Positions 33,781-43,194 of a DNA stretch of 64,000 bases are shown here, piece after piece (the stretch's first letter is position 1; the number at the start of each line of letters is the position of its first letter). The notes beneath the pieces were generated by a model. That model was not told where the DNA came from. It was given only the letters and a program-made list of their open reading frames with translations, and made no database searches. Made by a program: the position numbers and the translations under genes. Source of the DNA: Pseudoalteromonas sp. T1lg48. Lineage in GTDB: Bacteria; Pseudomonadota; Gammaproteobacteria; Enterobacterales; Alteromonadaceae. Where the stretch lies: the NCBI RefSeq assembly GCF_002964785.1, contig NZ_PQCC01000004.1:310001-374000 (forward strand), written 5' to 3'.

Positions 33781-36657
33781 TTATTGCCAGCTTACGGTGC
33801 GGTGGAAGTCGGCCACCGACTCTATTTTTGTTTGCTTAGGCAAGTCGGCAAACGGCTTATCGGCAAACTTGGAACCACGTAACTGCACGTTTAAGCGCGC
33901 AGCTTCTGGATTCATCATGGTCTGCTGATAGAAGTCCTGCATGTCTTTAAGCGTGAGTGCCTCGACGGCGGCCAACAACTTGGCACGGCTGTCGAAATCA
34001 AAGCGCTCACGATACCAATCCGGCATCAAACGACCTAGCTCATCGGTCAGATTCTTCGGCTTTTCTTTTAGCGCCACTAAAGAGGCATTCTTTAACTGGG
34101 CAAAGGTGGCTTCGTCGAGCTCAGATAGCACCTTGGCATATTGCACCTTGAATTCATCGAAGCGTGCCTGCATTGCTTTAGCGTCCTTCACCGGTGTTTG
34201 TATATATAAACCGATACCGGCATAGTCTTCCAGCGGTCGAGCGGTGGCACCAACGGCATAAGCTAATTGCTCTTCGGTACGCAACTTATCAAATGCCACG
34301 GTACGGAAATGGCCCTGCAATACAGCGGCGGCGGCTTTTTGCGCGTAGCCCGATTGCGGGTGATAAACCATATCGATAATGGCCACATCGGCAACCTCTA
34401 TGTCTTTTTGCACCACATAGGTCTCACCGGCCTTAGGCTGCCAGGTTTTAGAACGCGTGTAGGCGGTGTCTTTTTGTTGCTCAGGCAAGGCCTTGGCAAT
34501 GCTTTGAGCGATCGCCGCAACGCTGTTTTTATCATAGTTACCAAAGGCAAATACACGAACATTATTGCGGCTTAACACCTCATCCATCAGGGCGTTGAGA
34601 TCCTCAACACTAACGCTGTTGGCGGTGGCGATAAGTTGCTCTGTATCATGGCTGCCGGAGCGCACTAGGTCGGAGTACAGGCCGAAGGCTTGATAGAAAG
34701 GGAATTGCTTCTTAGCATTTTGCAGGCTGCGGGTATAACGGTCCACGGCCTGGGCAAAGGCTTGTTGCTCAACATTGATCTTTAAGTTGCCCAATGCCTC
34801 GCTCAGTAATACCGGCTGCTTATCGGTAAAACCGCCGACACTCAAGCTAAAGCCATTACCCGGATCCATATTAACGGCCATACCGGCTATCGCGGCCTCT
34901 GTCGACAAGGCTGCTTGCGACAGGCTGTATAAGTCGGCCCATAGGCTTAGCAACACACCGGCCTTGATGTCCTGCTGGGCTAGCGGACTATTCACATACA
35001 CTTCAACAACGCCCTTGGGCTGCTCGGCAAAGTACTGACTCGGTTGTAACCACACCTTGATACCATTTTTATCATAGCTCAGGGTTGGTTTTTGCTCAGC
35101 CTGTGCGCTGACAGTTTTAATATCAAAGTTTTCTGGCAATAAGCGGTTTACGCTCGGCAGAGCCAGCGCAAACTGACTTGGTTGCTGCCAACTGGCCTGC
35201 TCTTCGGCACTGATGTCCTCAATGCGATATTCACCGTCGTAGAAGTGTAACTTGCTGTCGGTTTGCTCTTCCTTAGACACATACCATACGCGCAGCGTAT
35301 CGGCATTGAGTTGCTCCAGCACGTCATTAATGGCGCGCTCGTTAAACTCGGCGTAATAATAAGGGGCGTTTATGGCATTATTAAGCGGGTAGTCCTGCAT
35401 GCTCTGAGTCAGCGCCGACACGTAACTGAATTCGTCACTCTTTTCGAGGAACTGGAACTGGTTATTGAGTGAGGTGCGAATTTCGCTAAAGTACTTGGCA
35501 TCAACACCATTAGCCTTAATTAGCTCGATATAGCGCATGATGGTGGCAAGAATTTCCTCACGATTTTCCATGCCCGCATCGGTCAGCTCAAGGTTAATGC
35601 TCAGCTCGCCGTAGTTACCGTATTTATTGTAGGCATCGGAGGCGCTAAGCTGCGATACCCAGCCCTTGTCACGGAGGATCTGCGCTGGGCTGCCTGGCAT
35701 TTCATTGCTTAACAGATACGAAACGAAACGGTTTGGTTTGTAGGCAAAATCGTCGCGGTTATTCTCAATAATGAATTCAAGTCTAAGCTGTTTGACGTCC
35801 TCGTTTGGCTTGTAATGAACGCGCTTGCCACCGACGTTATCGTAGTTAAGCTCATGGGTTACGCTTGGCTTTTCGATGCCCTTATTTTTAATGTCGGCAA
35901 AATACTGCTTGGCCAATTGGCGCATTTCACTCAGGGGACGATTCGAGATCATCGCCACTTTCATAATATTCGACGAATAATAGGTGTTATAGAAATCGAC
36001 GGTTTCCTGATGCAGTGAGCTGCCTTCTTTGTCGCCCAGGGTTTCCAGGTTACCGATAAGGAAACGGTTGGCCGGGTGCTCACCCATCATTTGGCGGGCA
36101 AGCTTAAACTGACCAAAGAAGTCCATTTCGCGGCGCATTGACCACTCGGCATTAACCGCATTTTTCTCTTTATCGGTATATTGCGGGTACAGCTTAGGTG
36201 ATTTAAAGAAGTCGCTAAAACGGTCCAGAGCTTCGCCGTAGGCGTCATTATTAACCTTAAACATATAGTTGGTGATGTCCAACCAGGTATAGGCATTATG
36301 AGCACCGCCATTTTTGGTCATAAAGTCGCTGTAACCCTGGGTGTCAGGGTAACGTTCGGTACCTAGAAACAGCATATGTTCTAAATAATGCGCCATGCCC
36401 TGCTGCGTCATGGGGTCGTGCAACAAGCCCACACCAACGCTTAATGCCGCCGCCGACTTTTCGGCGCTTGGGTCGGACACCAGGATCACCTCGATTTCGT
36501 TATCAAGTTTGAGGGTCTCATACATGCGCTTATCGTTTGGACTAACAACCAGGGTTTCTGGAACTACTTGCTGAGCGCCCGTAGTCGGCGTCGAAGTGGC
36601 ACTGCAACCAGCCAATACGGCTAGCGCCAAGGCACTGAGGACAATTGTTTTCTTCAT
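33781..36657 (-). CDS. M16 family zinc metallopeptidase lipoprotein (pitrilysin/protease III-like)
   Basis: A 958-residue insulinase-family peptidase, the length usual for pitrilysin. A lipobox LAGC (Cys18) makes it a lipoprotein. The inverted zinc site HYLEH is at residues 90-94, with the distal zinc-binding glutamate in EKNAVNAEWSMRRE. The C-terminal half is the inactive companion domain pair that closes the chamber, with LRTEEQLAYAVGA typical of it. It degrades short peptides in the periplasm. It is transcribed toward pqiC and stops at a shared terminator. Confidence 0.92.
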   Translation of the reverse strand: MKKTIVLSALALAVLAGCSATSTPTTGAQQVVPETLVVSPNDKRMYETLKLDNEIEVILVSDPSAEKSAAALSVGVGLLHDPMTQQGMAHYLEHMLFLGTERYPDTQGYSDFMTKNGGAHNAYTWLDITNYMFKVNNDAYGEALDRFSDFFKSPKLYPQYTDKEKNAVNAEWSMRREMDFFGQFKLARQMMGEHPANRFLIGNLETLGDKEGSSLHQETVDFYNTYYSSNIMKVAMISNRPLSEMRQLAKQYFADIKNKGIEKPSVTHELNYDNVGGKRVHYKPNEDVKQLRLEFIIENNRDDFAYKPNRFVSYLLSNEMPGSPAQILRDKGWVSQLSASDAYNKYGNYGELSINLELTDAGMENREEILATIMRYIELIKANGVDAKYFSEIRTSLNNQFQFLEKSDEFSYVSALTQSMQDYPLNNAINAPYYYAEFNERAINDVLEQLNADTLRVWYVSKEEQTDSKLHFYDGEYRIEDISAEEQASWQQPSQFALALPSVNRLLPENFDIKTVSAQAEQKPTLSYDKNGIKVWLQPSQYFAEQPKGVVEVYVNSPLAQQDIKAGVLLSLWADLYSLSQAALSTEAAIAGMAVNMDPGNGFSLSVGGFTDKQPVLLSEALGNLKINVEQQAFAQAVDRYTRSLQNAKKQFPFYQAFGLYSDLVRSGSHDTEQLIATANSVSVEDLNALMDEVLSRNNVRVFAFGNYDKNSVAAIAQSIAKALPEQQKDTAYTRSKTWQPKAGETYVVQKDIEVADVAIIDMVYHPQSGYAQKAAAAVLQGHFRTVAFDKLRTEEQLAYAVGATARPLEDYAGIGLYIQTPVKDAKAMQARFDEFKVQYAKVLSELDEATFAQLKNASLVALKEKPKNLTDELGRLMPDWYRERFDFDSRAKLLAAVEALTLKDMQDFYQQTMMNPEAARLNVQLRGSKFADKPFADLPKQTKIESVADFHRTVSWQ

Positions 36658-36843
36658 TATGCTGAATCTTATTAGTGAATATTACCGCTCATGATCAAAA
36701 ATCAAGGTTAAAAATGCAATAAAAAAACACCTAAGTTTGTAACAGATTATGAAAAGGTTGTTTGCTTCTCGGCCATGAAATTGTAATAACTATGCTACAC
36801 CACTTGGTGTTTTTGCTTATTTCAGACTAAAAGGAGTGTTTTT

Positions 36844-37257
36844 TTGACCAGCCAGCTTATTTTTGCCCTGTTTGCCCAGGTGCTACTAACTCTGATTGTT
36901 ATGGTGATCATGGGACGCCGCCGCTTTGCCGCAGCACGCAAAAAACAAATACAGATGCGCCAGTTTGCCACCATGGATCTCGGCAACGCCCCCGAGCAAG
37001 TGCAAGTCGCCGGGCGTAACTTTATCAATCAATTTGAAATCCCGGTGTTGTTTTATGTTGCCGTGCTCTGTGCCCTTGCCACCAACCTATCGGGCTACAC
37101 GTTTGTCGCTTTGGCCTGGTTGTTTGTGGTCACGCGAGTGATCCACAGCGTCATCCACCTGGGTACAAACCACCTGCGCAGCCGCTATTTTACGTTTTTA
37201 GCAGGCTGCCTAGTGGTCTTGGCCATGTGGCTGACGCTTGTTTGGCAACTTATTTAG
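36844..37257 (+). CDS. MAPEG-family membrane protein
   Basis: A 137-residue protein with four membrane helices. RNFINQFEIPVLFYVAVL (about residues 59-76) is the MAPEG hallmark in bacteria, and RVIHSVIHLGTNHLRSRY is its conserved loop. The start is a TTG at 36844 with AAAGGAG upstream. The eukaryotic relatives are glutathione-dependent. The function of the bacterial subgroup is unknown. A small ACACC/GGTGT stem-loop with T-run lies at 36797-36815, just before the gene. Confidence 0.85.
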   Translation: MTSQLIFALFAQVLLTLIVMVIMGRRRFAAARKKQIQMRQFATMDLGNAPEQVQVAGRNFINQFEIPVLFYVAVLCALATNLSGYTFVALAWLFVVTRVIHSVIHLGTNHLRSRYFTFLAGCLVVLAMWLTLVWQLI

Positions 37258-37263
37258 TGGTTT

Positions 37264-38013
37264 CTAGCGCTTAGTGCGGCGACGTAGCGCCACCAACAAG
37301 GCCAGTGGCGCAAACCACCAAGCCGCACCAGAGTCGGAGTCCGGCTCCACTTCGTCGATCAAGGTATTTTCAACCGGGTTCAGATCAATAGCTGAATTTG
37401 GATCGTTATCGATAACAATAATGTCGTTGATCATCACTAAGTTGGCACGCACCGCATCGTCGCCCTGGCTACATTGTTCGGCACTGTAGTCCACCATGGG
37501 GATCTCGCCACAGGTTTGCAGCGCATTGATGGCCTTGACCACGGTCATGCCCTCACCTATGACCTGACCAAACACGGTGAAACCGCCGTTTTGCAGATCC
37601 AGATTGGCGCTGTTGTCGCTTGTATTGAAAAACCACTGGCTGGTCGCGCTATTTACATTGCCGCTACGCTTCGCCATGGCGATGGTACCGGCCACATTGG
37701 AATACACCGGCTCATTGATGATGGGTGCTTGGGTTTCAATGACCTCAGCCTGCTCGTCAAAGCTGTAGGCGCCGCCTTGGATAATAAAGTCTTCGACCGA
37801 GCGGTGAATGTAGCTCGACTGGTAGTCGCCGCGCTCTACATAACCAAGAAAGTTGGCTACCGTCGTCGGCGTTTGTTGATCAAAAAGGTTTACCTGGAAA
37901 CTGCCTTGTGAGGTTTGAAACTCAACAATAGTGGCGTGGGCCTGTGTTGCCAAGGTCGCGGCGGCGATTGCCAAGCTGCCCGCCAAGGTGGGTGCAGTAA
38001 TGGAAGATTTCAT
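37264..38013 (-). CDS. Exported cyclophilin-type peptidyl-prolyl isomerase with GlyGly-CTERM-like tail
   Basis: A 249-residue protein. A signal peptide (LAGSLAIAAATLATQAHA) is followed by a cyclophilin domain with SYIHRSVEDFIIQGGAY and a conserved GTIAMAKRSGNVNSATSQWFFN core (about residues 107-129). An acidic linker follows. The C-terminus SGAAWWFAPLALLVALRRRTKR comprises a small-residue start, a hydrophobic helix and a basic end, as in GlyGly-CTERM substrates processed by rhombosortase. It would assist folding in the periplasm or at the surface. The ATG has AAGGAA seven bases upstream. It converges on the MAPEG gene, with only 6 bp between stops. Confidence 0.88.
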   Translation of the reverse strand: MKSSITAPTLAGSLAIAAATLATQAHATIVEFQTSQGSFQVNLFDQQTPTTVANFLGYVERGDYQSSYIHRSVEDFIIQGGAYSFDEQAEVIETQAPIINEPVYSNVAGTIAMAKRSGNVNSATSQWFFNTSDNSANLDLQNGGFTVFGQVIGEGMTVVKAINALQTCGEIPMVDYSAEQCSQGDDAVRANLVMINDIIVIDNDPNSAIDLNPVENTLIDEVEPDSDSGAAWWFAPLALLVALRRRTKR

Positions 38014-38249
38014 AAAAGTTCCTTGTTTATATTTTTTGCCTACCTTAGCGGTAGCAATCTCCTTTCTCCACGACTAACTGAGCACAACAACAAATTGATA
38101 CCTAAATGTAAAGGCGAGTTACATTTGTCTCCATCGCTTATAACAAAAGGCTATAAAATTTAAATTTATAAAACAAATTGAACTTATCAAAGCCGCTGCA
38201 ATTGCCTAATATGGTGCGCACGATTTCAGCAACTTGGAGGGCAGTGACC

Positions 38250-38435
38250 ATGAACAACAATAACAATGTCATTTGCGACTTTGGTGTGCATAAAGGCGAA
38301 TCTTATAAGCAGGTGCCCGCTTGTTTCCTTAATTGGATGATAGGCGTGAATCACCAACAGGCCGACATCGCCAAGGCCGAACTAGCGCGTCGGGAGCAGG
38401 CGGTACAACAAAGCGCAAATGCCGTAAATCACTAA
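38250..38435 (+). CDS. Small DUF3820-like protein
   Basis: A 61-residue protein, MNNNNNVICDFGVHKGESYKQ and on. The pattern FG-HKG--Y-QVP--FLNWM matches the DUF3820 family (FGKYKG...LP..YL.W) found alone or at the end of exonuclease X-like proteins. The ATG at 38250 has GGAGGG eight bases upstream, so the longer frame from 38178 is shortened. Function unknown. It stands alone. Confidence 0.65.
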   Translation: MNNNNNVICDFGVHKGESYKQVPACFLNWMIGVNHQQADIAKAELARREQAVQQSANAVNH

Positions 38436-38568
38436 ACCCAAAAGCGATTGCCTTACACCATCAGGGTAAAAAGCTAGAGTAAATAACCTAATTAGCCATT
38501 TGCGCTAATGAAATCTTCATAAAACTGCATTAAGATCGGCGCACAATTTCGTTCAAGGAGAGCGTATC

Positions 38569-40188
38569 GTGCGCCTTTTGTTTTTATTTTCCGCCTTTTT
38601 GCTTGGCGCTTGCACACAATCAGGCAACATGGATGTCGCGCCAAAAGCCCCTATCAACACACAATACCTCACTGTGTTGCATACCAATGACCATCATGGC
38701 CGCTTTTGGCCTAATGCCCAGGGCGAATACGGCATGGCCGCCCGTGCCACGCTGTTAACAGAGTTACGCGCCAAAGCAAACGCGCGTAATGATGCGGTGA
38801 TCCTGCTCTCCGGGGGCGATATCAATACCGGCATACCCGAGTCCGATCTGCAACAGGCCGAGCCGGACTTTAAGGCCATGAGTATGTTGGGCTATGATGC
38901 CATGGCCATAGGTAACCATGAGTTCGACAACCCCCTCTCGGTTTTAGAGAAACAACAAAAATGGGCTGATTTTCCGCTCTTAAGTGCCAACATATTAGAC
39001 AAAGCCGATGGCGTTCATGCCTATCAGCCCTATGTAGTGCTGAATAAGCGGGGGCTCAAAATTGCTGTATTAGGTCTCACCACCACCGACACTGCGAAGA
39101 TCGCCAACCCGGATTTTATCGGTGCATTCGACTTTATCGACCCTGCCGCAGCGACTAAGGCCATTTTGACCGATATGCAGCGTCAGCAAGCGGATGTGAT
39201 TATCGCCGTCACCCATATGGGTCATTACACCAATGCCGAGCATGGCATTAATGCTTCTGGCGATGTCACCTTAGCACGACAACTTCCCCCAGGCGCCATT
39301 GACATGATCATTGGCGGCCACTCACAAGAGCCTGTGTGTATGCAAGAGGCCAATGTTGCCGTAGAAGATTATCGCCCTGGCATGCCCTGTCGACCGGATC
39401 AGCAAAATGGCATCTGGATTATGCAAGCCCACGAGTGGGGTAAGTATGTGGGGGAGGCCCGCTTTGCCATCGACGATGAGCAAATCACGTTACTTAGCTA
39501 CCAACTTCATCCGGTAAATCTAAAAGATAAGCAAAACCAGTGGGTTGGCAACTATATTGAGCCCGATAAAAACATGGTTAACTTTCTTACTCCCTATCAG
39601 GCCAAAGGCCAGAAAAAACTCAGCGTAACCCTGGGGCACTCAGACGTACGCCTTGAAGGTGATCGCAACAAGGTGCGCTTTATGCCCACCAACCTGGCAC
39701 AATTAGTCACCGAGGCACAAAAACGGCACGTAAACGCCGACTTTGCGGTGATCAGTGGCGGTGGGATTCGTGATTCCATTGCCGCAGGGGAGATTAACTA
39801 CAAGGACATTCTGCGCGTACATCCGTTTAAGAATCGCATTGGTTACATCGACTTTAACGGCAAAGAAGCATTGGCCTATATTCGCAAGGTGGCGGCCTAC
39901 CCGGCTGACTCAGGCGCTTATGCTCATTTTAATAACGTCACTGCCATTTGCGACGCCGGTACATTAACGTCGGTGCGTATTAACGGTGAGAAAATTAAGG
40001 CAGAAAAGACCTACCGTATGAGCATTAACAGTTATAATGCCGCCGGCGGTGATGGTTATCCAAGATTGAATAACGACCCCCGCTTTGTCGACAGTGGCGA
40101 TGCGGATGCCAGTATTCTAAGCGCCTATGTGCAACAGCACAGCCCGCTTGAAGCCATTAAGGTGCCCGCAGCTCTTACTTGCCGATAA
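38569..40188 (+). CDS. UshA-family 5'-nucleotidase lipoprotein
   Basis: A 539-residue calcineurin-like phosphoesterase plus C-terminal nucleotidase domain. The lipobox LLGAC (Cys15) anchors it. Metal motifs are VLHTNDHHGRFW, GGDINTG, AIGNHEFD, VTHMGH and GGHSQEPVC. The C-terminal substrate domain contains SGGGIRDSIAAGEINY and ends with the MSINSYNAAGGDGYP pocket. It would hydrolyse nucleotides or UDP-sugars outside the inner membrane. The GTG start has AAGGAGAG upstream. Its end overlaps the converging 40175 gene by 14 bp. Confidence 0.9.
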   Translation: MRLLFLFSAFLLGACTQSGNMDVAPKAPINTQYLTVLHTNDHHGRFWPNAQGEYGMAARATLLTELRAKANARNDAVILLSGGDINTGIPESDLQQAEPDFKAMSMLGYDAMAIGNHEFDNPLSVLEKQQKWADFPLLSANILDKADGVHAYQPYVVLNKRGLKIAVLGLTTTDTAKIANPDFIGAFDFIDPAAATKAILTDMQRQQADVIIAVTHMGHYTNAEHGINASGDVTLARQLPPGAIDMIIGGHSQEPVCMQEANVAVEDYRPGMPCRPDQQNGIWIMQAHEWGKYVGEARFAIDDEQITLLSYQLHPVNLKDKQNQWVGNYIEPDKNMVNFLTPYQAKGQKKLSVTLGHSDVRLEGDRNKVRFMPTNLAQLVTEAQKRHVNADFAVISGGGIRDSIAAGEINYKDILRVHPFKNRIGYIDFNGKEALAYIRKVAAYPADSGAYAHFNNVTAICDAGTLTSVRINGEKIKAEKTYRMSINSYNAAGGDGYPRLNNDPRFVDSGDADASILSAYVQQHSPLEAIKVPAALTCR

Positions 40189-41164
40189 CGTCAAAGGCCG
40201 AGACATCATCAATACTAAGCCCATAGTGATGAACCCGTGAACGCGAACCTTCGCCGTGGGCTTTGGGCGGAAAGTAAGCGTCTTTTTGCTCCACGTCCTC
40301 GGCGAATACCTCATCTAACGCAGCGCGGATTTCGCTTAAGGTCTTTTCCAGGCTATTGCTGAAGTTTGGCCGCTTACGGATGGTATGGCCCAATTCAATT
40401 AGGCGTGAAAAATACTTGTGGGCCAAGTCCAATAGCTCAGCCGGCACGTCTTTATTTTGATTTAGGGTCACCGTCGGGTGCTCAACGGCAAATTCCAGCA
40501 GCGCCAGATAGAAACACAGGGGCTTATTTGCCAACGTCACACGTTCGCCATGCTCGCCATAACGAATGCTTTTGTCGGCCAGGTCGAGCAGCAGACTCTT
40601 TTTCTCAACTAGGGGCTCGGGCGCTTCCGCCAATATCTGCAACTTCTCTTCCATTGCCTTAAACCAGGGCCAAATGAACAGGGCCGCAAATATGCTAAGC
40701 AGCAGCGGTAAGGCGCTCACTCCGCCATACAGTGGCATGGGCGTCAATGAATAGCCAATGGTCAATTCGCCGGCGCCGGGACGCTGCAACAACAGGCGCT
40801 GTTGCGCCACCTTACTCGTTATCGTGGTGGTGCCTATTTGTTGCAACTGCAAGGGGTAACCCTGAGCAGTCAAATGAGTATTGAGTTCCTCGATGTAGGC
40901 CTTCGTTCGTTCAATATCGGCCGGTACCTCCAATAAAGGGTAGGCCAGACCAATGTGCGTACTGTCTAAGGCGATACGCGTTTTTAACTGAGCTAAAGCT
41001 TGTGCCTGACTTTGCTGCCAACTGCCAAGCGCACCTAAATAATAGGCAAGCATGCTGATAATTAAGGTGCCGAGGGCGAACAAGGTGATCGCCTTTTGCG
41101 CATTAAAGCTACGATTAGCAAAGCGCCTGCGCAAAAGCGACACCACTAAGCGTCGAGTACTCAT
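40175..41164 (-). CDS. Two-helix membrane protein with conserved C-terminal cytoplasmic domain, sensor-like
   Basis: A 329-residue protein. It has one membrane helix near residues 26-44 (ITLFALGTLIISMLAYYLGAL) and a ~110-residue periplasmic segment. A second helix (VSALPLLLSIFAALFIWPWF) is followed by a long C-terminal cytoplasmic domain. That domain contains ANKPLCFYLALLEFAVEHP and SRLIELGHTIRKRPNFS, which look like a winged-helix or similar signalling domain. No kinase, HAMP or GGDEF motif is present. The ATG at 41164 overlaps the stop of the preceding gene (ATGA) and has AGGAGC upstream, so the frame from 41209 is trimmed. It pairs with the PhnD-like gene. Function is inferred. Confidence 0.68.
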   Translation of the reverse strand: MSTRRLVVSLLRRRFANRSFNAQKAITLFALGTLIISMLAYYLGALGSWQQSQAQALAQLKTRIALDSTHIGLAYPLLEVPADIERTKAYIEELNTHLTAQGYPLQLQQIGTTTITSKVAQQRLLLQRPGAGELTIGYSLTPMPLYGGVSALPLLLSIFAALFIWPWFKAMEEKLQILAEAPEPLVEKKSLLLDLADKSIRYGEHGERVTLANKPLCFYLALLEFAVEHPTVTLNQNKDVPAELLDLAHKYFSRLIELGHTIRKRPNFSNSLEKTLSEIRAALDEVFAEDVEQKDAYFPPKAHGEGSRSRVHHYGLSIDDVSAFDVIGK

Positions 41165-42051
41165 AGCCCTGCTCCTATGTATTGGCCGCCGCCTTGTTGG
41201 CATTGCCAATAGGGTTTAGCACCGTTGAAGTAGCTGGAGGTGCGTGCTTGTGCCAGGGTCATCAGTGTGGTTTGAATAGCGCAGGCAAGGTCCGGGTTAT
41301 CCGCCGCTCGTTTAAGATACCAATGGCTACCGCTGATATTACTGCCAATGGCGGTGATGTAGTTCTCGGAAAAACGCTGATGATCCGATTGCTGCCAGTA
41401 GGAAGAAATAATATCCAACTCGCCCTGAGCGAGCTTATCACGCAGTGCACTGTGGGAATTAACAAAGGTAATATCCAGACTATCGAGATTTAGGTCCAGG
41501 TCCTTAAAGATCTGTTTAGGAATAATGTGCCCCGAGCGACTGGTGGGATAGTCGATAAGACCGATACGCTTATCAAGAAAATACGCCTTGTCTAGCCTCG
41601 GCTTTTCATGACTGGCAATAAAATAAGCGGTATAACTGGGGTAACCGATCAACGGCGTATAGCCATAGGTGTTACGAGCATCGAAGGCATGGATCATATT
41701 ATCCTTGGCCAGAATCAGGTGCGCTAACCCTTTGCCAAGAAAATTAACCTCATATTGAGACGAACCGCTCCAGTAGGCAAAAACTTCGCCGTATTGTTTT
41801 GATACCACCTCATTGGCACATAATTGCTGTGCCAGTTCACTCGCCAACGCTTGACTGGGAGCAAACAGAGTTAAGGTGGTTTTATTACCGGCGCTCAGAG
41901 TATTACAGCTAAAAGAGGTGGTGAGTACAGATTCTAGCTGAGGCAAACGCACGGCCAATCGATACTGACCGACAAGATAACTAACTAATCCAACTATGGT
42001 AATAGTTGTTAATATCAGCGCGCTGTCACGCCAACGTTTTATCGATTGCAA
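41161..42051 (-). CDS. Membrane-anchored PhnD-like periplasmic binding protein
   Basis: A 296-residue protein. A signal anchor (ALILTTITIVGLVSYLVG, about residues 11-28) precedes a type II binding-protein fold. GYPSYTAYFIASHEKP, then DKRIGLIDYPTSRSGHIIPK and ALRDKLAQGELDIISSYWQQ match the phosphonate-binding (PhnD/PF12974) pattern. The anchor is not followed by a cleavage site, so it probably stays in the membrane. No transporter genes are adjacent. It is translated together with the 40175 gene through a 4-bp overlap, and the two look like a sensing pair. Confidence 0.7.
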   Translation of the reverse strand: MQSIKRWRDSALILTTITIVGLVSYLVGQYRLAVRLPQLESVLTTSFSCNTLSAGNKTTLTLFAPSQALASELAQQLCANEVVSKQYGEVFAYWSGSSQYEVNFLGKGLAHLILAKDNMIHAFDARNTYGYTPLIGYPSYTAYFIASHEKPRLDKAYFLDKRIGLIDYPTSRSGHIIPKQIFKDLDLNLDSLDITFVNSHSALRDKLAQGELDIISSYWQQSDHQRFSENYITAIGSNISGSHWYLKRAADNPDLACAIQTTLMTLAQARTSSYFNGAKPYWQCQQGGGQYIGAGL

Positions 42052-42259
42052 CGGACTTTGTAGCTTATTGAAATTAGGTTGCTAACATTTCACCAGTTAT
42101 TATTACTTATTGCAATAGGTAAATTTATTAGTAGCTCATAACCCATTGTTTTATAATGTTTATTAACAAGTAATTATGAATCCCGTTAAGTCCTTTTTTT
42201 TCACTCTAAAAACTCGGAAAATTTAACTCACAGGGCAACTATGCAACTTGATAACAACA

Positions 42260-43102
42260 ATGGATTTACAGCTGATTCGTAGCTCATTTAAAGCCGCTGT
42301 CATGGCGATGCTAATGCTGGGCACAACCTTTGGATTTACCTATGGCAACCAAGCGTGGGCCTGGGGTGCAAATGGTCATCGCATTATTGGTGCCATCGCC
42401 GAACAACACTTAACCCCTGAGGCCAAAGCTCAGGTGATGGCTATTTTACAAGGACAAAGCCTGGCAAGGGCCAGTACTTGGGCCGACGAAATGCGCTCCG
42501 CCCCCGGCCCGTTTTGGCAACGTCAATCATCCCGTTGGCACTATATCAATATCGACTCAGAGCACGAATTTTTAAACACCGAGCATCACGCCCATACCGA
42601 TAAAACAGATATAAAAGATGCTTACAGCGCCATTCTGTCGGCCATGTCAGCACTTAGCAAAGCAGATACCAGCGCCACCGATAAGCAATTTTATTTGCGT
42701 TTTTTGATTCACCTAATTGGCGACATTCATCAGCCCCTGCATGTGGGCCGCAGCGCCGATCGCGGCGGCAACCGCATCAATGTCGAATTTTTCTCGCAAG
42801 TGACCAACCTACATCGCCTTTGGGATACACAATTAATCGCGCACCAGCAATTGTCATATTCCGAATACAAAGATTTTATATGCTGTACCCAAAATCAAGT
42901 CGCCCAAAATAAAAACGTTGACGTCAAGGGCTGGCTCCTGGAGTCGCATCATCTGGCCAGCAAAATCTATCGCCACAGCGATGAACGCTTGGGCTACGAA
43001 TATGTCTACCAATACCAAACAATGATGGAACAACAACTACGTCGCGGCGGCTTACGCCTGGCGGCGCTGTTAAATCAGTTATACCAAGGAACCGCGGCCT
43101 AG
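42260..43102 (+). CDS. Secreted S1/P1-type nuclease
   Basis: About 280 residues. The signal peptide ends at AWA, so the mature protein would start with Trp of WGANGHRIIG, as S1/P1 nucleases do: the N-terminal Trp and the following His are zinc ligands. LIGDIHQPLHVG supplies three further ligands, and NLHRLWDTQLI a third set, for the three-zinc centre. It degrades single-stranded nucleic acid and has 3'-nucleotidase activity in the family. The ATG at 42260 lacks a clear ribosome-binding site; a TTG at 42248 is an alternative. An Oar-like receptor gene follows 92 bp on. Confidence 0.88.
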   Translation: MDLQLIRSSFKAAVMAMLMLGTTFGFTYGNQAWAWGANGHRIIGAIAEQHLTPEAKAQVMAILQGQSLARASTWADEMRSAPGPFWQRQSSRWHYINIDSEHEFLNTEHHAHTDKTDIKDAYSAILSAMSALSKADTSATDKQFYLRFLIHLIGDIHQPLHVGRSADRGGNRINVEFFSQVTNLHRLWDTQLIAHQQLSYSEYKDFICCTQNQVAQNKNVDVKGWLLESHHLASKIYRHSDERLGYEYVYQYQTMMEQQLRRGGLRLAALLNQLYQGTAA

Positions 43103-43194
43103 CCGCACAAAAAATAAGTATCGGCCCACAGGTTATGAGGCCGAGAACAATGAAATGTTTAACTAGATAAACTATTAACACGGGAAACAACAAC

